Counted from the first letter of the stretch, positions 36,809 through 48,397 are shown. The stretch: DNA of 64,000 bases from Acidimicrobiales bacterium (GCA_025362585.1 JANYFR010000028.1:30777-94776), one strand, 5' to 3'. Notes: generated by a model from the letters alone, not told the origin. Program-made: numbers and translations.

Positions 36809-38521
36809 GTGCAACTCACAGGGGCGCAAGCACTCATCAAGAGCCTCGAGCAGGAGGGCGTCGACACGATCTTCGGCCTGCCCGGCGGGGCGATCCTGCC
36901 GGTCTACGACCCGCTGATCGATTCCTCGATCCGCCACATCCTTGTGCGCCACGAGCAGGGGGCGGGCCACATGGCCGAGGGCTACGCGCTCGCGACCGGG
37001 CGCCCTGGCGTCGCCATGGTCACGAGCGGCCCCGGGGCGACCAACATCGTCACCCCCATCGGGAACGCTCACATGGACTCGACGCCGCTCGTGGTCATCA
37101 CCGGCCAGGTGGCGACCGGTTCGATCGGCACCGACGCCTTCCAAGAGTGCGACATCACCGGCATCACGATGGGCATCACCAAGCACAACTTCCTCATCCA
37201 GTCGGCCCAGGAGATTCCGCGCGCGGTCGCGGCGGCCTTCCACCTCGCGACGACCGGTCGACCCGGTCCGGTCCTGATCGACGTGCCGAAAGACGTCACC
37301 CAGTCGATGATGGAGTGGTGGTACCCCGTCACGATCGACGAGTACGACCTGCCGGGCTACCGTCCCGAGGTCCCCCTCGACGACCGGGCGGTCGCCGCGG
37401 CCGTGGCGCTCATCAACGAGGCCGAACGGCCGGTCCTCTACGTCGGGGGCGGCACGCTCAAGTCGCGGGCCGCGAAGGAGCTGCTGGCCTTCGCCGAGCG
37501 CACCGCGATGCCGGTCGTGACGACGTTGATGGCCCGCGGCGCCTTCCCCGACTCGCATCCCCAGCATCTGGGCATGCCGGGGATGCACGGCATGTACTCG
37601 GCGGTGACCGCGATCCAGCGCTGCGACCTCTTGATCTCGCTCGGCGCGCGCTTCGACGACCGCGTCACCGGAAAGATCGCCGCCTTCGCGCCCGACGCGA
37701 AGATCATCCACGTGGACATTGACCGCGCCGAGTTCAACAAGGTCCGCCAGGTCGACGTCGCACTCCAGAGCAACGTCGCGGTGGCCCTGACGGCCCTCGA
37801 CGCCGGTGGCGCGATGCCGCGCAACCTCGACGTCTGGTGGAAGACGATCCGGGGGTGGCAAGAGGCGTTCCCGCTCGTCTACGATGAGCCGGCGAGCGAC
37901 GGCCTGCTGCGCCCCCAGCACGTGATCGAGGCGATCGCCGCGAAGGCCGCGCCCGGCACCATCGTCGCGGCCGGGGTCGGACAGCACCAGATGTGGGCGT
38001 CGCAGTTTTGGAAGTTCGAAGAGCCCGGCACGTGGGTCAATTCCGGGGGCGCGGGCACCATGGGATTCGGCGTGCCCGCGGCGATCGGCGCCAAAGTCGG
38101 ACGTCCCGACCGCACGGTGTGGTGCATCGACGGCGACGGCTGCTTTCAGATGACCGCCCAGGAACTGACCACCGCGCGCTCCGAGGGCATTCCCATCAAG
38201 GTCGCGATCCTGAACAACGCCTACCTCGGCATGGTCCGTCAGTGGCAGGAGATGTTCTACGAGGAGCGCTACTCCGAGGTCTACCTGAGCGCCGACCTGC
38301 CCGATTACGTGAAGTGGGCCGAAGCCATGGGCTGCGTGGGACTGCGCGCGCGCACCCTGCAAGAGATGCACGACGCGATCGATCAGGCCAACGCCATCAA
38401 CGACGTACCGGTCGTGATCGACTTTCGAACCGACGCCGCCGAAAAGGTCTTCCCGATGGTCGCCTCGGGCGCGAGCAACGACGACATCATGGTCCACCCC
38501 AGTCAGCGGAGTGCCCAGTGA
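36809..38521 (+). CDS. ilvB: Acetolactate synthase large (catalytic) subunit
   Basis: 570 residues. The catalytic Glu is in [14 protein letters not shown] (about 49). FAD/herbicide-site segments and the ThDP motif [21 protein letters not shown] (about 447-475, GDGx~28NN) are present. It condenses two pyruvates to acetolactate, or pyruvate with 2-ketobutyrate to acetohydroxybutyrate, the first common step of valine, leucine and isoleucine synthesis. GTG start with AGAGGA about ten bases upstream. Controlled by the attenuator just upstream. GTGA-coupled to ilvN. Confidence 0.97.
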   Translation: MQLTGAQALIKSLEQEGVDTIFGLPGGAILPVYDPLIDSSIRHILVRHEQGAGHMAEGYALATGRPGVAMVTSGPGATNIVTPIGNAHMDSTPLVVITGQVATGSIGTDAFQECDITGITMGITKHNFLIQSAQEIPRAVAAAFHLATTGRPGPVLIDVPKDVTQSMMEWWYPVTIDEYDLPGYRPEVPLDDRAVAAAVALINEAERPVLYVGGGTLKSRAAKELLAFAERTAMPVVTTLMARGAFPDSHPQHLGMPGMHGMYSAVTAIQRCDLLISLGARFDDRVTGKIAAFAPDAKIIHVDIDRAEFNKVRQVDVALQSNVAVALTALDAGGAMPRNLDVWWKTIRGWQEAFPLVYDEPASDGLLRPQHVIEAIAAKAAPGTIVAAGVGQHQMWASQFWKFEEPGTWVNSGGAGTMGFGVPAAIGAKVGRPDRTVWCIDGDGCFQMTAQELTTARSEGIPIKVAILNNAYLGMVRQWQEMFYEERYSEVYLSADLPDYVKWAEAMGCVGLRARTLQEMHDAIDQANAINDVPVVIDFRTDAAEKVFPMVASGASNDDIMVHPSQRSAQ

Positions 38522-39057
38522 GTCCCGAACCGTTCCTCGGCGACGTCGCCCACACGCCCGTGCGCCACCACATCCTGTCGGTGTTGGTGGAGAACAAGGC
38601 GGGCGTCCTCGCCCGTATCGCCGGGCTGTTCGCGCGACGCGGCTTCAACATCTACTCACTGGCCGTCGCGCCCGCGGAGAGTCACGCGCGCTTTTCGCGC
38701 GTGACGATCGTCGTTGACGCCGAGTCCGCGCCGCTCGAGCAGATCATGGGTCAGTTGGACAAGCTCGTGAACGTCGTCGAAATCAACGACCTCGCCCCGG
38801 TCGACGCAGTCGAGCGTGAACTACTCCTCGCGACGATCGAGACGGACGTGGCGAACCGTACGTCGCTGCTCGACACGCTCGCCAACGCCGGCGCCGCCAT
38901 CATCGACGTCGACCCCGGCGCGGTCACCGTGATGCTCGCGGGAACCCCCAGCGCGTGTGACGCGTTGGAGCGCGCCCTCGAGGAGTTCGCGCGCGTCGAA
39001 CTCCATCGCACCGGTCGCGTGGCACTCCCTAGACTTGGCCGAGCGGCTACGGCCTGA
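38518..39057 (+). CDS. ilvN: Acetolactate synthase small (regulatory) subunit
   Basis: 179 residues. The N-terminal ACT domain [33 protein letters not shown] binds valine for feedback inhibition, and the C-terminal half is the ALS_ss_C domain. GTG shares GTGA with the ilvB stop. Gly in [10 protein letters not shown], needed for valine binding in characterised enzymes, is kept, so feedback control is expected. Confidence 0.96.
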   Translation: MSPEPFLGDVAHTPVRHHILSVLVENKAGVLARIAGLFARRGFNIYSLAVAPAESHARFSRVTIVVDAESAPLEQIMGQLDKLVNVVEINDLAPVDAVERELLLATIETDVANRTSLLDTLANAGAAIIDVDPGAVTVMLAGTPSACDALERALEEFARVELHRTGRVALPRLGRAATA

Positions 39058-39083
39058 ACAACGACGAGAAGAGACGAACCCCC

Positions 39084-40118
39084 ATGACTACGATGTACTA
39101 CGAAGCCGACGCCAAGCCCGAACTGCTGAAGGCCAAGAAGATCGCGATCCTCGGCTACGGATCCCAGGGTCACGCCCACGCCCTCAACCTGCACGACGGT
39201 GGCTACGACGTGCGGGTCGGGCTGCGCCACGAGTCCTCGTCGGTGCTGAAGGCCGAAGAGGCGGGACTGCGCGTGCTGTCGATTGGCGACGCCTGCGCCG
39301 AGGCCGACGTGATCATGGTGCTCGTGCCCGACACCGAGCAGAAGCGCACGTACGACACCGACATCGCGCCCCACCTCAGTGCGGGCAAGTGCCTGCTCTT
39401 CGCCCACGGCTTCAACATCCGCTTCGACCTCATCAACCCTCCGGCCGACGTCGACGTCGCGATGGTCGCCCCGAAGGGTCCCGGTCATCTCGTACGCCGC
39501 ACCTACGTGGAGGGCGGCGGCGTACCGTCGCTCATCGCGGTCCACCACGACGCCACTGGACAGGCCCACGATCTGGCCCTGGCGTACGCCCACGCCATCG
39601 GCGCCACGCGCGCCGGCGTCCTCGAAACGACCTTCACCGAAGAGACCGAGACTGACCTCTTCGGTGAGCAGGCGGTACTCTGCGGCGGCGTCACCGCGCT
39701 GGTGCGCGCCGGCTACGAGACCCTCGTCGAGGCCGGCTACCAGCCCGAGAGCGCCTACTTCGAGTGCCTGCACGAACTGAAACTGATCGTCGACCTGATG
39801 TACGAAGAGGGGATCACCGGGATGCGCTACAGCGTCTCGGACACCGCCGAGTACGGCGACCTGACGCGCGGCTCGCGAGTGATCAACGAGCAGGTGAAGG
39901 GTGAGATGAAGAAGATTCTCACCGAGATCCAAGACGGCACCTTCGCCGCTGAGTGGATCCAGGAGAACGAGATCGGCCGTCCGCGCTATCGCGAGTTGCG
40001 CGAGGCCGGCAAGAAGCATCCGATCGAGGATATTGGCCAGAAACTGCGCGCAATGATGCCGTTCGTTTCGGCGGGCAAGCAGAAGGTTTCGGACGTCTCG
40101 GGAGGCGACACCGACTAG
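39084..40118 (+). CDS. ilvC: Ketol-acid reductoisomerase (class I)
   Basis: 344 residues, class I length with one knotted domain. NADPH loop [15 protein letters not shown] (about 23-37); Mg-binding and active-site residues in [24 protein letters not shown] (Asp and Glu) and the C-terminal YGDLTRGSR. It isomerises and reduces acetolactate to dihydroxy-isovalerate, feeding IlvD. Last gene of the ilvBNC unit. Its TAG shares CTAG with the convergent DUF2867 gene. Confidence 0.97.
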   Translation: MTTMYYEADAKPELLKAKKIAILGYGSQGHAHALNLHDGGYDVRVGLRHESSSVLKAEEAGLRVLSIGDACAEADVIMVLVPDTEQKRTYDTDIAPHLSAGKCLLFAHGFNIRFDLINPPADVDVAMVAPKGPGHLVRRTYVEGGGVPSLIAVHHDATGQAHDLALAYAHAIGATRAGVLETTFTEETETDLFGEQAVLCGGVTALVRAGYETLVEAGYQPESAYFECLHELKLIVDLMYEEGITGMRYSVSDTAEYGDLTRGSRVINEQVKGEMKKILTEIQDGTFAAEWIQENEIGRPRYRELREAGKKHPIEDIGQKLRAMMPFVSAGKQKVSDVSGGDTD

Positions 40119-41572
40119 GCCCGCTCGGCGTCGGTGACGATCCCGTCGAGGAGACCGGGAAACACGAGGAAGTGGAACGGCGCGACCGCGAACCAGTAGA
40201 CCCGCCCGAGGAGTCCTCGGGGCTTGAAGAGCGCCGACTGAGTGATCGTCGTGCCGGTCGTGCTGGCGGTGATGGTCCACTCGAGCCACGCCTCGCCGGG
40301 CAGCACCATCTCGGCGTGGAGTTTCAAATGATTCGGCCGTTCGAGCTGCTCGACGCGCCAGAAGTCCACGTGGTCGCCCTGGCGCAATTCGAGGGGATGG
40401 CGTCGGCCCCGGCGTAGACCCGGCCCACCCCACACCAGGTCGAAGTAGCCCCGCACGCGCCAGAGCCACTCACCGCGGTGCCAGCCCTTCGCGCCGCCGA
40501 GCGACGCGATCGCGGCGAAGGCCTCTTCGGGCGAGGCGAGGGTGTGCACCACGCGCACGTCGCGCAACACCGTCCCGCCGGACCACGTCGGGTCGGTCGT
40601 GTAGCTGCGGAAGGGCTGAAGGTCGGCGCCCGTGAAGGACGTGGGCACCTCGTCGCGCGAGGTGCCCCCGAGCGCGAGGCGCATGGCCTCTTCGAGCGTC
40701 TTTTTCGGCGGTCCGAAGGCGTCGGTCGTGCGCTGGTTGCGAACGACCACCTCGTTCACGAGGCTGTCGACCAAGGGACGGGCGAGGGAGGCCGGTACCG
40801 GGGTCACCAGTCCCACCCAGTGGCTCGACAGCCGGGGGGTCAGGAAGGGCACGGGGATCAGGCGGCGCCGTTTCAACCCGGCCTCGGTTGCGTACATCGC
40901 CATCATCTCGGCGTAGGAGACGACGTCGGGTCCGCCAATCTCGAAGATGCCGTCGTTGGCCGTGGGCGATTCAATGGCCTTGACGAGGTAGTCGAGCACG
41001 TCGGAGATCGCAATCGGTTGTGAGCGTGTGGTGACCCACTTCGGGGTCACCATGACCGGCAGTACCTCGACCAGGTAGCGCAGCATCTCGAAACTGGCCG
41101 AGCCCGAACCAATGATGATCGCCGCGCGAAGTTCGGTGACGGGGATCGTGCCCGACGCGAGGGTTCGTCCCACGGCGTGTCGACTGGCGAGGTGGACACT
41201 CAGTTGCGCGTCGTCCGCGCCCATTCCACCGAGGTAGACGATCCTCTGCACGCCGGCCGCCTCGGCCGTGCGACGAAAGTGTTCCGCGTCGCTCGTCTCT
41301 CGCGCCACCCAGTCGGGTCCTTCGCCAATGCCGTGCACCAGGTAGACGGCGACGTCGACGTCGGCCATCGCCGCCTCGAGCGGGCCGTTGAGCGAACCGC
41401 GCACGATGTCAACGTCGCCGCGCCAGGCGGCGTCGGCGAGCTTGGCGGGCGTGCGCACGAGACAGCGCACCGGGTGGCCTCCTTCGAGCAGGCGCGGCAC
41501 CAGGCGGCCACCGACGTAACCGGTCGCACCGGTGACCAGTACTCGACTCGCGTTCGCTCGTGGGGAATTCAC
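40115..41572 (-). CDS. NAD(P)-binding protein fused to DUF2867
   Basis: 485 residues. The N-terminal atypical SDR half (about 8-300) has [19 protein letters not shown] (TGxxGxxG) and YLGGMGADD. The C-terminal half (about 330-480) is DUF2867, a START/Bet v1-like lipid-binding fold ([26 protein letters not shown] pattern). The two-domain layout is known in actinobacteria and proteobacteria and is not characterised; a lipid or quinone substrate is a guess. GTG exactly six bases after TACGCT (complement of 41579-41584): leaderless. CTAG overlap with ilvC. Confidence 0.85.
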   Translation of the reverse strand: MNSPRANASRVLVTGATGYVGGRLVPRLLEGGHPVRCLVRTPAKLADAAWRGDVDIVRGSLNGPLEAAMADVDVAVYLVHGIGEGPDWVARETSDAEHFRRTAEAAGVQRIVYLGGMGADDAQLSVHLASRHAVGRTLASGTIPVTELRAAIIIGSGSASFEMLRYLVEVLPVMVTPKWVTTRSQPIAISDVLDYLVKAIESPTANDGIFEIGGPDVVSYAEMMAMYATEAGLKRRRLIPVPFLTPRLSSHWVGLVTPVPASLARPLVDSLVNEVVVRNQRTTDAFGPPKKTLEEAMRLALGGTSRDEVPTSFTGADLQPFRSYTTDPTWSGGTVLRDVRVVHTLASPEEAFAAIASLGGAKGWHRGEWLWRVRGYFDLVWGGPGLRRGRRHPLELRQGDHVDFWRVEQLERPNHLKLHAEMVLPGEAWLEWTITASTTGTTITQSALFKPRGLLGRVYWFAVAPFHFLVFPGLLDGIVTDAERA

Positions 41573-41593
41573 TCTTCGAGCGTACCGGTGGGC

Positions 41594-42715
41594 CTAGAGG
41601 TTCCCGACGACGTAGTTGATGCACGCGCACAGCGACGCGACGTCCTCGGGGTCGATGCTCGGAAACATCGCGATCCGCAACTGGTTGCGGCCGAGCTTGC
41701 GGTAGGGCTCGGTGTCGAGCACCCCGTTGGCGCGAAGGATCTTCGCAATCAACGCCGCGTCGACATCGTCGTGCAAGTCAATGGTGCCAACGACGTTGCT
41801 GCGCTCCCGGGGGTTCGCCACGAAGGGCGCCGCGAAATCCGACGCCTCGGCCCAGGTGTAGAGGATCTCGGCCGAGCGAGCAGAGCGTCCCGCCGAGAAT
41901 TTGAGTCCTCCCTGGTAGTTCATCCACTGGATCTGGCTCGCCAGTAAGTGAATGGTCGCCAACGCCGGCGTGTTGTACGTCTGATTGAGTCGCGAGTTGT
42001 CGAGGGCGATTTTGAGGTCGAAGAAGGCCGGCGTCCAGCGCCCCGACGAAGCGAGCGTCTCGATGCGCTCGATCGCGGCCGGTGAGCAGATCGCAATCCA
42101 GAGGCCGCCGTCGGAGGAGAAGGACTTCTGGGGTGCGAAGTAGTAGCAGTCGAACTGCGAAGGATTGACCAGGAGGCCCCCGGCCGCCGAAGTGGCGTCG
42201 ACCGCGACGAGGCCCGAGGCGTCGGCCGGACGCTCGATGGGCATCATGACGCCCGTCGAGGTCTCGTTGTGGGTCATCGCGTAGAGGTCGACCGAGTCGT
42301 CGCTGACCGCGACCGGGTGGGTCCCGACCTCGCTCGAAATCACCCGGGGATCACCGAGGTGGGGCGCCTCTTTCGCGCAGGTCGCGAACTTGCTCGAGAA
42401 CTCGCCGAACGTGAGGTGTTGGGAGCGTTGACTGATGAGGTGGAAGGTGGCGGCGTCCCAGAAGCACGTCGTGCCGCCGTTGCCGAGCAGGACCTCGTAG
42501 CCATCGGGCAGGTTGAACAGTGAGTTGAGTCCGTCGCGCACTTCGGCGACCTTGTCGCGAACCGTCGCCTGGCGGTGTGACGTGCCCAGGTAGGTCGTGC
42601 CGGTCGCGACGAGGGCACTCAACTGTTCGGCGCGGACCTTGGAAGGTCCGGCGCCGAAGCGGCCGTCGGTGGGAAGTAGGTGGGCGGGGATCGTAATGGT
42701 ATCGGGGGAACTCAT
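41594..42715 (-). CDS. serC: Phosphoserine aminotransferase (actinobacterial type)
   Basis: 373 residues. The N-terminus IPAHLLPTDGRFGAGPSKVR and LGTSHRQATVRDKV are those of the mycobacterial SerC group. The PLP lysine is in YYFAPQKSFSSDGGLW (about 199), and VDATSAAGG supplies the pyridine-N Asp. It converts 3-phosphohydroxypyruvate to phosphoserine with glutamate. Divergent from the aspartate aminotransferase, with serA two genes away, so most of the serine branch is here (serB not seen). The upstream sequence AAGAAT-N6-ATG approximates the leaderless pattern. Confidence 0.94.
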   Translation of the reverse strand: MSSPDTITIPAHLLPTDGRFGAGPSKVRAEQLSALVATGTTYLGTSHRQATVRDKVAEVRDGLNSLFNLPDGYEVLLGNGGTTCFWDAATFHLISQRSQHLTFGEFSSKFATCAKEAPHLGDPRVISSEVGTHPVAVSDDSVDLYAMTHNETSTGVMMPIERPADASGLVAVDATSAAGGLLVNPSQFDCYYFAPQKSFSSDGGLWIAICSPAAIERIETLASSGRWTPAFFDLKIALDNSRLNQTYNTPALATIHLLASQIQWMNYQGGLKFSAGRSARSAEILYTWAEASDFAAPFVANPRERSNVVGTIDLHDDVDAALIAKILRANGVLDTEPYRKLGRNQLRIAMFPSIDPEDVASLCACINYVVGNL

Positions 42716-42750
42716 AGACTCATTCTTACGGAAATTGAACGGAGCCTCCG

Positions 42751-43950
42751 ATGAGTTCGAGAGTGAGTGACCTTCTCAGCGGCCTCGCCCCCAGCGCGAC
42801 GCTGGCCGTTGACGCCAAGGCCAAAGCGTTGAAGGCCGCCGGCCAACCGGTCATTGGCTACGGCGCCGGTGAGCCGGACTTTCCAACTCCCGTGCACATC
42901 GTCGAGGCCGCGGTGAAGGCCTGTTACGACCCGGTGAACTACAAGTACACGCCGACGGCCGGACTGGCCGAACTGCGCGAGGCCATCGTCGCCAAGTCCA
43001 TGCGCGACACCGGACTCGTGGTGACGCCCAGCCAGGTCCTCGTGACCAATGGGGGCAAGCACGCCGTCGCGACGGCCTTCATGACGTCGCTCAACCCCGG
43101 CGACGAGGTCCTGATTCCCGCGCCGTACTGGACGACCTACCCCGAGGCGGTCTATCTGGCCGGCGCGATACCCGTCGCCGTGATGACGAGTGAAGCCCAC
43201 GGATTTCGCGTGAGCGTCGACGAGCTCGAACGGGCTCGCACCGCCAAGACCAAACTGCTGGTCTTCGTATCGCCGTCCAACCCCTCGGGGGCGGTGGTGC
43301 GTCCCGACGACGTGGCGGCGATCGGCCGCTGGGCCGCCGAGCACGATATCTGGGTCCTCTGCGACGAGATTTACGAACACCTCATCTACGGCGACGCCAA
43401 GAGCGTCTCGATGCCAGTGGTCACCCCCGAGCTCGGTGATCGCTGGATTGTCGTGAACGGCGTCGCGAAGACCTACGCCATGACCGGGTGGCGCGTCGGC
43501 TGGATGATCGGCGCCCCGGACGTCATGGGCGCCGCCGTCAACTACCAGAGTCAGACCACGTCGAACATCTCCAACATCTCCCAGCGCGCCGCGGTGGCGG
43601 CGTTGAACGGCGACCTCAGCGCCGTGTACGAGATGCGCGTCGCCTTCGATCGACGGCGCCAGACGATGACCTCCATGCTCAACGCCATTGACGGGATCAG
43701 TTGCGCCGAGCCCGAGGGCGCGTTCTACTGCTTCCCTAACGTACGGGGACTGCTCGGTCGATCCATCGGGGGCCGCGTCAGCGCCACGACGACCGAGTTG
43801 GCCGAGACCTTGCTCGAAACGATCCAGATTGCCGTCGTGCCCGGTGAGGCCTTCGGAACGCCGGGCTACTTCCGACTGAGTTACGCCCTGAGCGACGGGG
43901 ACCTCGTCGAAGGTCTCGAGCGCCTGGCGGGCCTCGTCGCCGCCGGCTGA
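42751..43950 (+). CDS. aspC: Aspartate aminotransferase family (class I aminotransferase)
   Basis: 399 residues, Igamma/Ib type. [11 protein letters not shown] and [16 protein letters not shown] bind substrate and PLP phosphate, SPSNPSGAV supplies the conserved Asn, [12 protein letters not shown] the Asp/Tyr pair, and the Schiff-base Lys is in [16 protein letters not shown] (about 238). It transfers the amino group between aspartate and 2-oxoglutarate, and such enzymes may also accept prephenate or aromatic acids. GGAG before the ATG. It sits between serC and serA in the amino-acid region. Confidence 0.9.
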   Translation: MSSRVSDLLSGLAPSATLAVDAKAKALKAAGQPVIGYGAGEPDFPTPVHIVEAAVKACYDPVNYKYTPTAGLAELREAIVAKSMRDTGLVVTPSQVLVTNGGKHAVATAFMTSLNPGDEVLIPAPYWTTYPEAVYLAGAIPVAVMTSEAHGFRVSVDELERARTAKTKLLVFVSPSNPSGAVVRPDDVAAIGRWAAEHDIWVLCDEIYEHLIYGDAKSVSMPVVTPELGDRWIVVNGVAKTYAMTGWRVGWMIGAPDVMGAAVNYQSQTTSNISNISQRAAVAALNGDLSAVYEMRVAFDRRRQTMTSMLNAIDGISCAEPEGAFYCFPNVRGLLGRSIGGRVSATTTELAETLLETIQIAVVPGEAFGTPGYFRLSYALSDGDLVEGLERLAGLVAAG

Positions 43951-44000
43951 AGCGTCGATTCACGCCCTTAATGTGAGGGGACTTAACGAAAGGCAGTGAC

Positions 44001-45575
44001 GTGGCACGTGTACTGGTGACAGAAGAGATCGCCGACTCCGGTCTTCAGCAACTGCGAAACGCGGGCCATCAGGTCGACATCCGTCTCGGTCTCTCACCCG
44101 AGGAGTTGCGGGTGGCGCTCGAGGGTGCCCACGCCCTCATCATCCGTTCGGCGACCAAGGTTGACGGCCCGACGCTGGCGGCGGCGAAGGATCTGATCGT
44201 CGTCGGGCGCGCCGGCATCGGTCTCGACAACGTCGACGTCGCTCGGGCTACGGAACTAGGCGTCATGGTCGTGAACGCCCCCGTGTCGAACATCCTCTCC
44301 GCCGCCGAGCAGACCATGGCCCTGCTGCTCGCCCAGGCCCGCAATATTCCCCAAGCCCACTCGGCACTGAAGAACGGCAAGTGGGAGCGCAGCAAGTGGG
44401 AGGGCGTCGAACTGCACGGTAAGACTCTCGGGGTCATTGGACTGGGCAAGATCGGTGCGCTGGTCGCCCAGCGAGCGTTGGCCTTCGGGATGCGACTGGT
44501 CGCCTACGACCCCTTCATCACCGATGAGCGAGCCCGTCACATGGGCGTCGAACTGATGGGCCTCGACGCACTGCTGGCCCAGAGCGACTTCATCACGATC
44601 CATCTGCCCAAGAACAAGGAGACGACGAACTTACTGAACGCGGCGTCCCTCAAACTGACGAAGCCCGGAGTGCGGATCATCAACGTGGCGCGCGGCGGCA
44701 TCGTCAACGAGGCCGACCTCGCCGAGGCGATTCGCAGTGGTCACGTCCAGGGAGCCGCCCTCGACGTCTTTGAGAAGGAGCCGACGACCGAGTCGCCGCT
44801 CTTCGATCTTCCCTCCGTCGTGGTAGTGCCCCACCTTGGCGCGTCGACGTTCGAGGCGCAGGACAAGGCCGGCGTGACGATCGCCGAACAGGTGCAGTTA
44901 GCCCTCGCGGGCGATTTCGTTCCCTACGCGGTCAACGTCGCCGCGGGCGACGTGTCCAACGTCGTGCGTCCCTTCATGGCCCTGGCCGAAGCGCTCGGTC
45001 GATTCATCGGGGGCCTGCTCGACGGCAAGCCGGCCGATCTCGAGGTCATCTACCAGGGAGAGCTGGCCGGTACGGGCACGAAGATCCTGACGCTCTGTGC
45101 CCTGAAGGGTCTACTCACCGCGACGGGCCACGAGGGCGTCTCGTTCGTGAACGCGCCCCAGCTCGCCGCCGATCACGACCTCACCTACGGCGAGGTGTCG
45201 ACGGTGGAGTCGCCCGAGTACCTGAGTCAGATCACCGTGCGCTCGGGGGATCACGCGGTCTCGGGCACCCTCGTGACCATCGGGACGCGCCTCGAGACCC
45301 GCATCGTCGGCGTCGATGGCCACAGCGTCGAGATCCCCCCCGCGGCCTCGATGCTGGTGGTACACAACGACGACCGTCCGGGCATGATCGGTCTGGTCGG
45401 CGTCGCGCTCGGTGAGGCCGGTGTCTCGATTGCCTCGATGGCGGTCGGTCCCGACCACCAGACCAACACCGCCCTGATGGTGCTGTCCACCGTCACGCCG
45501 ACCCCCCAGGCCGTGGTCGATCGACTGCGCGAGACCGCGGGCATCCAGGATATTCACCTCATCACGTTGCGCTAA
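44001..45575 (+). CDS. serA: D-3-phosphoglycerate dehydrogenase
   Basis: 524 residues, the long type I form of actinobacteria. The NAD loop is LGVIGLGKIGALVAQRA (about 143-159); catalytic Arg, Glu and His occur in NVARGGIVNEADL, FEKEPT and VVPHLGAST. An allosteric substrate-binding domain (about 320-450) and an ACT domain (about 452-524, MLVVHNDDRPGMIGLVG) follow; the latter binds serine for feedback inhibition. It commits 3-phosphoglycerate to serine. GTG start preceded by GAAAGG. Confidence 0.96.
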   Translation: MARVLVTEEIADSGLQQLRNAGHQVDIRLGLSPEELRVALEGAHALIIRSATKVDGPTLAAAKDLIVVGRAGIGLDNVDVARATELGVMVVNAPVSNILSAAEQTMALLLAQARNIPQAHSALKNGKWERSKWEGVELHGKTLGVIGLGKIGALVAQRALAFGMRLVAYDPFITDERARHMGVELMGLDALLAQSDFITIHLPKNKETTNLLNAASLKLTKPGVRIINVARGGIVNEADLAEAIRSGHVQGAALDVFEKEPTTESPLFDLPSVVVVPHLGASTFEAQDKAGVTIAEQVQLALAGDFVPYAVNVAAGDVSNVVRPFMALAEALGRFIGGLLDGKPADLEVIYQGELAGTGTKILTLCALKGLLTATGHEGVSFVNAPQLAADHDLTYGEVSTVESPEYLSQITVRSGDHAVSGTLVTIGTRLETRIVGVDGHSVEIPPAASMLVVHNDDRPGMIGLVGVALGEAGVSIASMAVGPDHQTNTALMVLSTVTPTPQAVVDRLRETAGIQDIHLITLR

Positions 45576-45590
45576 CGTCGTCGCGCGACC

Positions 45591-46574
45591 TCAGCGTACG
45601 ATGGTCGCGACGAAGGCGACGTAGCCCGCGATGATGATGGCACCCGAGAGGCGCCCGAGGCCACGACGTGCGTACACGAGCACGAGGGCCAGGGCCGTCA
45701 GGCCCAGATAGAAGCCGGCCACGATGAGGTCGGGTGAGCCCGGGTGGTGTAGTCCGAGGAACGCCGCCGGGACCATGAAGCCAAAGAGGGCGTTCAGGTT
45801 GTTCGAGTTGAGCGCCTCACTCAACACCACGGTGCCGCGTCCGCGCGCAGCAAAGTAGACCGCGGCGACCGCGTTGGGCAGGCTGGTGACGCCCGCGAGG
45901 ACGACGGCCCCGACGACGACGTTCGACCAACCCATAGTGTGACCCAACGAGGTCGCCGCGTGCTCCATCACGACACTGGCGAGGATAACGACGGCGAGCG
46001 CGAGAGCGGCCACGGACGCGTCGCGCCAGTCACCCGGCGTCGCGTGGAGCGCGTCAGCGATCTCCTCCTCCTCCTCTCGTATCGCGAGGCGCATCCACGT
46101 CCGGGACCTCGTCGAGCTGCCGCGCCGCTTCGGTGAGCGGGGCCACGCCGAGATCACGACATACGGTACGAAGATCACCATGGCGAACGCGAGTGAAATC
46201 GGCACTGACACGTTGGTGGTGACGGTGCCGAAGGTCACCAGGGCGATCCACAGCGAGACACCGCCGACGAGGGTGACGACCCGACGGTGCAAGTCGATTC
46301 GCCCGGCCACCATTGCTCCGAGACCGAGTAACGCCGCGAGGTTGAACACGTTCGACCCGAGGACGACGCCAACGCCGATTTCGTTCTGTCCGCGCACCAA
46401 CGCCGTGATCGCGCTGGTCATTTCGGGGGCGTTCGCGGCGAAGGCGGTGGCGAGTCCCAGGATCGCCGGAGTAAACCCCAGACGGGTGCCCACCCTCTCG
46501 AGGCGCGTCACGAGCAACGCGCTTGATGCGAGCGTCACCACAGTGGCTAGGCAGAAGTCGATGGGCGCAGTCAC
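45591..46574 (-). CDS. Calcium/cation antiporter (CaCA family)
   Basis: 327 residues with about ten TM helices in two inverted repeats. The alpha-1 repeat has AFAANAPEMTSAITAL and VVLGSNVFNLAALLG. The alpha-2 repeat has GVTSLPNAVAAVY and ALNSNNLNALFGF. The conserved acidic residue in alpha-1 (ANAPE) is kept, while alpha-2 reads SLPN where classical NCX/YrbG has S-PE/D, so the ion stoichiometry may differ. A central charged loop (EEEEE near 170) may bind metal. Ca/Na or Ca/H exchange is the family role. Confidence 0.85.
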   Translation of the reverse strand: MTAPIDFCLATVVTLASSALLVTRLERVGTRLGFTPAILGLATAFAANAPEMTSAITALVRGQNEIGVGVVLGSNVFNLAALLGLGAMVAGRIDLHRRVVTLVGGVSLWIALVTFGTVTTNVSVPISLAFAMVIFVPYVVISAWPRSPKRRGSSTRSRTWMRLAIREEEEEIADALHATPGDWRDASVAALALAVVILASVVMEHAATSLGHTMGWSNVVVGAVVLAGVTSLPNAVAAVYFAARGRGTVVLSEALNSNNLNALFGFMVPAAFLGLHHPGSPDLIVAGFYLGLTALALVLVYARRGLGRLSGAIIIAGYVAFVATIVR

Positions 46575-46727
46575 CTTGCTATTTAACCCACATATTTCGC
46601 CTACTCCGCTTGGTCACACGCAGTCCATTTCAAGCACGATCGGGTTGAGTACTGCCACGTCGTGGACGCGCTTCGCACGAGGTCGGCAAATTCAGGCGTG
46701 GGCGTTCAAGGCCTCGTGACCCGAAAT

Positions 46728-47408
46728 TCAACCTATGGTCTTCAGCAGCGCTCGCACGTGAGCTTTGGTCGAGTCGATGACCGCGAAGGGCTCATCTTCG
46801 CCCATCAGGAGACCGAATTCGGTACAACAGAGACCGACGACCGCGGCACCGCGCTCACGACAGGAGGCGGCAACGGTGAGCAGGTAATCACGGGCCTCCG
46901 TGGTGATGATTCCCCGGACCAGTTCGTTGAAGATGATTGATTGCATGCGCTCCGTCTCGTCCCTGTTCGGGCGAACCACGCTGACTCCCAATGACTCGAG
47001 GCGCGACGAGTAGAAGTCTTTCTCGATCAAGTATTTGGTTCCGAGTAGCGCGAGGGTGCGAGCGCCCTTTTCGAGGACCTCGTGCGCGACGGCGTCGCGC
47101 ACGTCAACAATCGGGACGTCGACGGCGTCGCGCACCTCTGCCAGGTTGACGTGCATTGTGTTGGCGCAGATGGCGAGAACCGTCGCCCCGGCGAGCTCGA
47201 GTCGGCGAGCCGACGCCGCCAGAACCTTGCCGGTGGCCGCCCAGTCATCGTTGCGCTGCATCTCGACGATCTCACCGAAGTCGATCGAGTCGACGATCAC
47301 TTCTGGCTGGGACCAGTCACTCGGACCGTGGAACGCCTCGTTGAGGTACCGGTAGTAGGAAGCGGTCGACTCCCACGAGAGACCCCCGATGAGCCCGATG
47401 CGCGCCAT
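46728..47408 (-). CDS. Amino acid (Asp/Glu) racemase, YgeA-like
   Basis: 226 residues from ATG 47408. MARIGLIGGLSWESTASYY and VIVDSIDFGEI are the YgeA/aspartate racemase pattern. The two catalytic cysteines sit in ICANTMHVN (about 82) and GLCCTEFGLL (about 191). It is a PLP-independent racemase that interconverts L- and D-amino acids, with broad substrate range in YgeA. It follows the aldo/keto reductase by eight bases on the same strand and is likely co-transcribed. Possible role: D-amino acids for the wall or their recycling. Confidence 0.88.
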   Translation of the reverse strand: MARIGLIGGLSWESTASYYRYLNEAFHGPSDWSQPEVIVDSIDFGEIVEMQRNDDWAATGKVLAASARRLELAGATVLAICANTMHVNLAEVRDAVDVPIVDVRDAVAHEVLEKGARTLALLGTKYLIEKDFYSSRLESLGVSVVRPNRDETERMQSIIFNELVRGIITTEARDYLLTVAASCRERGAAVVGLCCTEFGLLMGEDEPFAVIDSTKAHVRALLKTIG

Positions 47409-47416
47409 CGCGGCCC

Positions 47417-48397
47417 CTAGAAGAAGCTGATGAGGTCGATTCGTTCCATGACGTCCTTCGTGAGCAAGGGCATCACGTCGAGCGCGGTCATGTTTTCGCG
47501 CACCTGAGCGGCGTTGGACGCACCGGTAATGACCGTCGAGACGTTGGGATTCATGGCGCACCACGCGAGCGAGAGCTGGGCGAGCGTGACGTCGAGCTCG
47601 TCGGCAATGACCTTGAGGTCGCCCACCTTCTTGTTGCGCTCGGGATTGGTGAGGTGGTCGCGCAGCCATTCGTAGCCCGGCAACGAGGCGCGTGATCCGT
47701 CGGGGATCCCGTTCATGTACTTGCCAGTGAGGAGGCCCGACGCGAGCGGTGACCAGATGGTCGTGCCGAGACCAATGTCCTCGTACAGTCGCTTGTACTC
47801 CTTCTCGACCTTGTCGCGGTGGAAGATGTTGTACTCGGGCTGCTCCATCAGGGGCTTGTGGAGGTGGTGGCGGTCGGCGATGTCGTACGCGGCACGGATC
47901 TCGTCCGCGCTCCACTCGGACGTTCCCCAGTAGAGGGCTTTGCCTTGGCTGATCATGTCGCTCATTGCCCAGACGGTCTCTTCGATCGGCGTGCGCGCGT
48001 CGGGTCGATGGCAGAAGACCAGGTCGACGAAGTCGAGGCCGAATCGCTCGAGCGAGGCGTCGATGGCCTGGTTCAAGTACTTACGGTTGAGCGTGTTGCG
48101 CATATTGACGCCGTCGTGCAGTCCCCAGAAGAGCTTGGTGGAGACAACGTACTCGTGGCGCGGCCACTCGAGCTCACGAATGGCGGCTCCCATAACCCGC
48201 TCAGACTCGCCGCCACCGTAGGCCTCGGCGTTATCGAAGAAGTTGACACCCGCCTCTTTCGCGGCGTGGAGGCACTCGGCGGCCTGTTTCGCGGTCTCGA
48301 TCTGATTGGCGTTGGCGAAAGTGACCCAACTGCCAAACGACAGCAGGCTGACGCGTAGCCCCGATCGTCCCAGTCGTCGATATTCCATCTTTGCCAT
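47417..48397 (-). CDS. Aldo/keto reductase
   Basis: 326 residues. The catalytic tetrad is recognisable: Asp and Tyr in [14 protein letters not shown] (about 54-67), Lys in VVSTKLFWG (about 88) and His in VFCHRPDA. The C-terminal cofactor site is [14 protein letters not shown]. The sequence groups with the AKR6/YghZ-Kvbeta type ([31 protein letters not shown]). It reduces aldehydes or ketones with NADPH. AAGGAGA ribosome site before the ATG. First of a two-gene unit with the racemase. Confidence 0.9.
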   Translation of the reverse strand: MAKMEYRRLGRSGLRVSLLSFGSWVTFANANQIETAKQAAECLHAAKEAGVNFFDNAEAYGGGESERVMGAAIRELEWPRHEYVVSTKLFWGLHDGVNMRNTLNRKYLNQAIDASLERFGLDFVDLVFCHRPDARTPIEETVWAMSDMISQGKALYWGTSEWSADEIRAAYDIADRHHLHKPLMEQPEYNIFHRDKVEKEYKRLYEDIGLGTTIWSPLASGLLTGKYMNGIPDGSRASLPGYEWLRDHLTNPERNKKVGDLKVIADELDVTLAQLSLAWCAMNPNVSTVITGASNAAQVRENMTALDVMPLLTKDVMERIDLISFF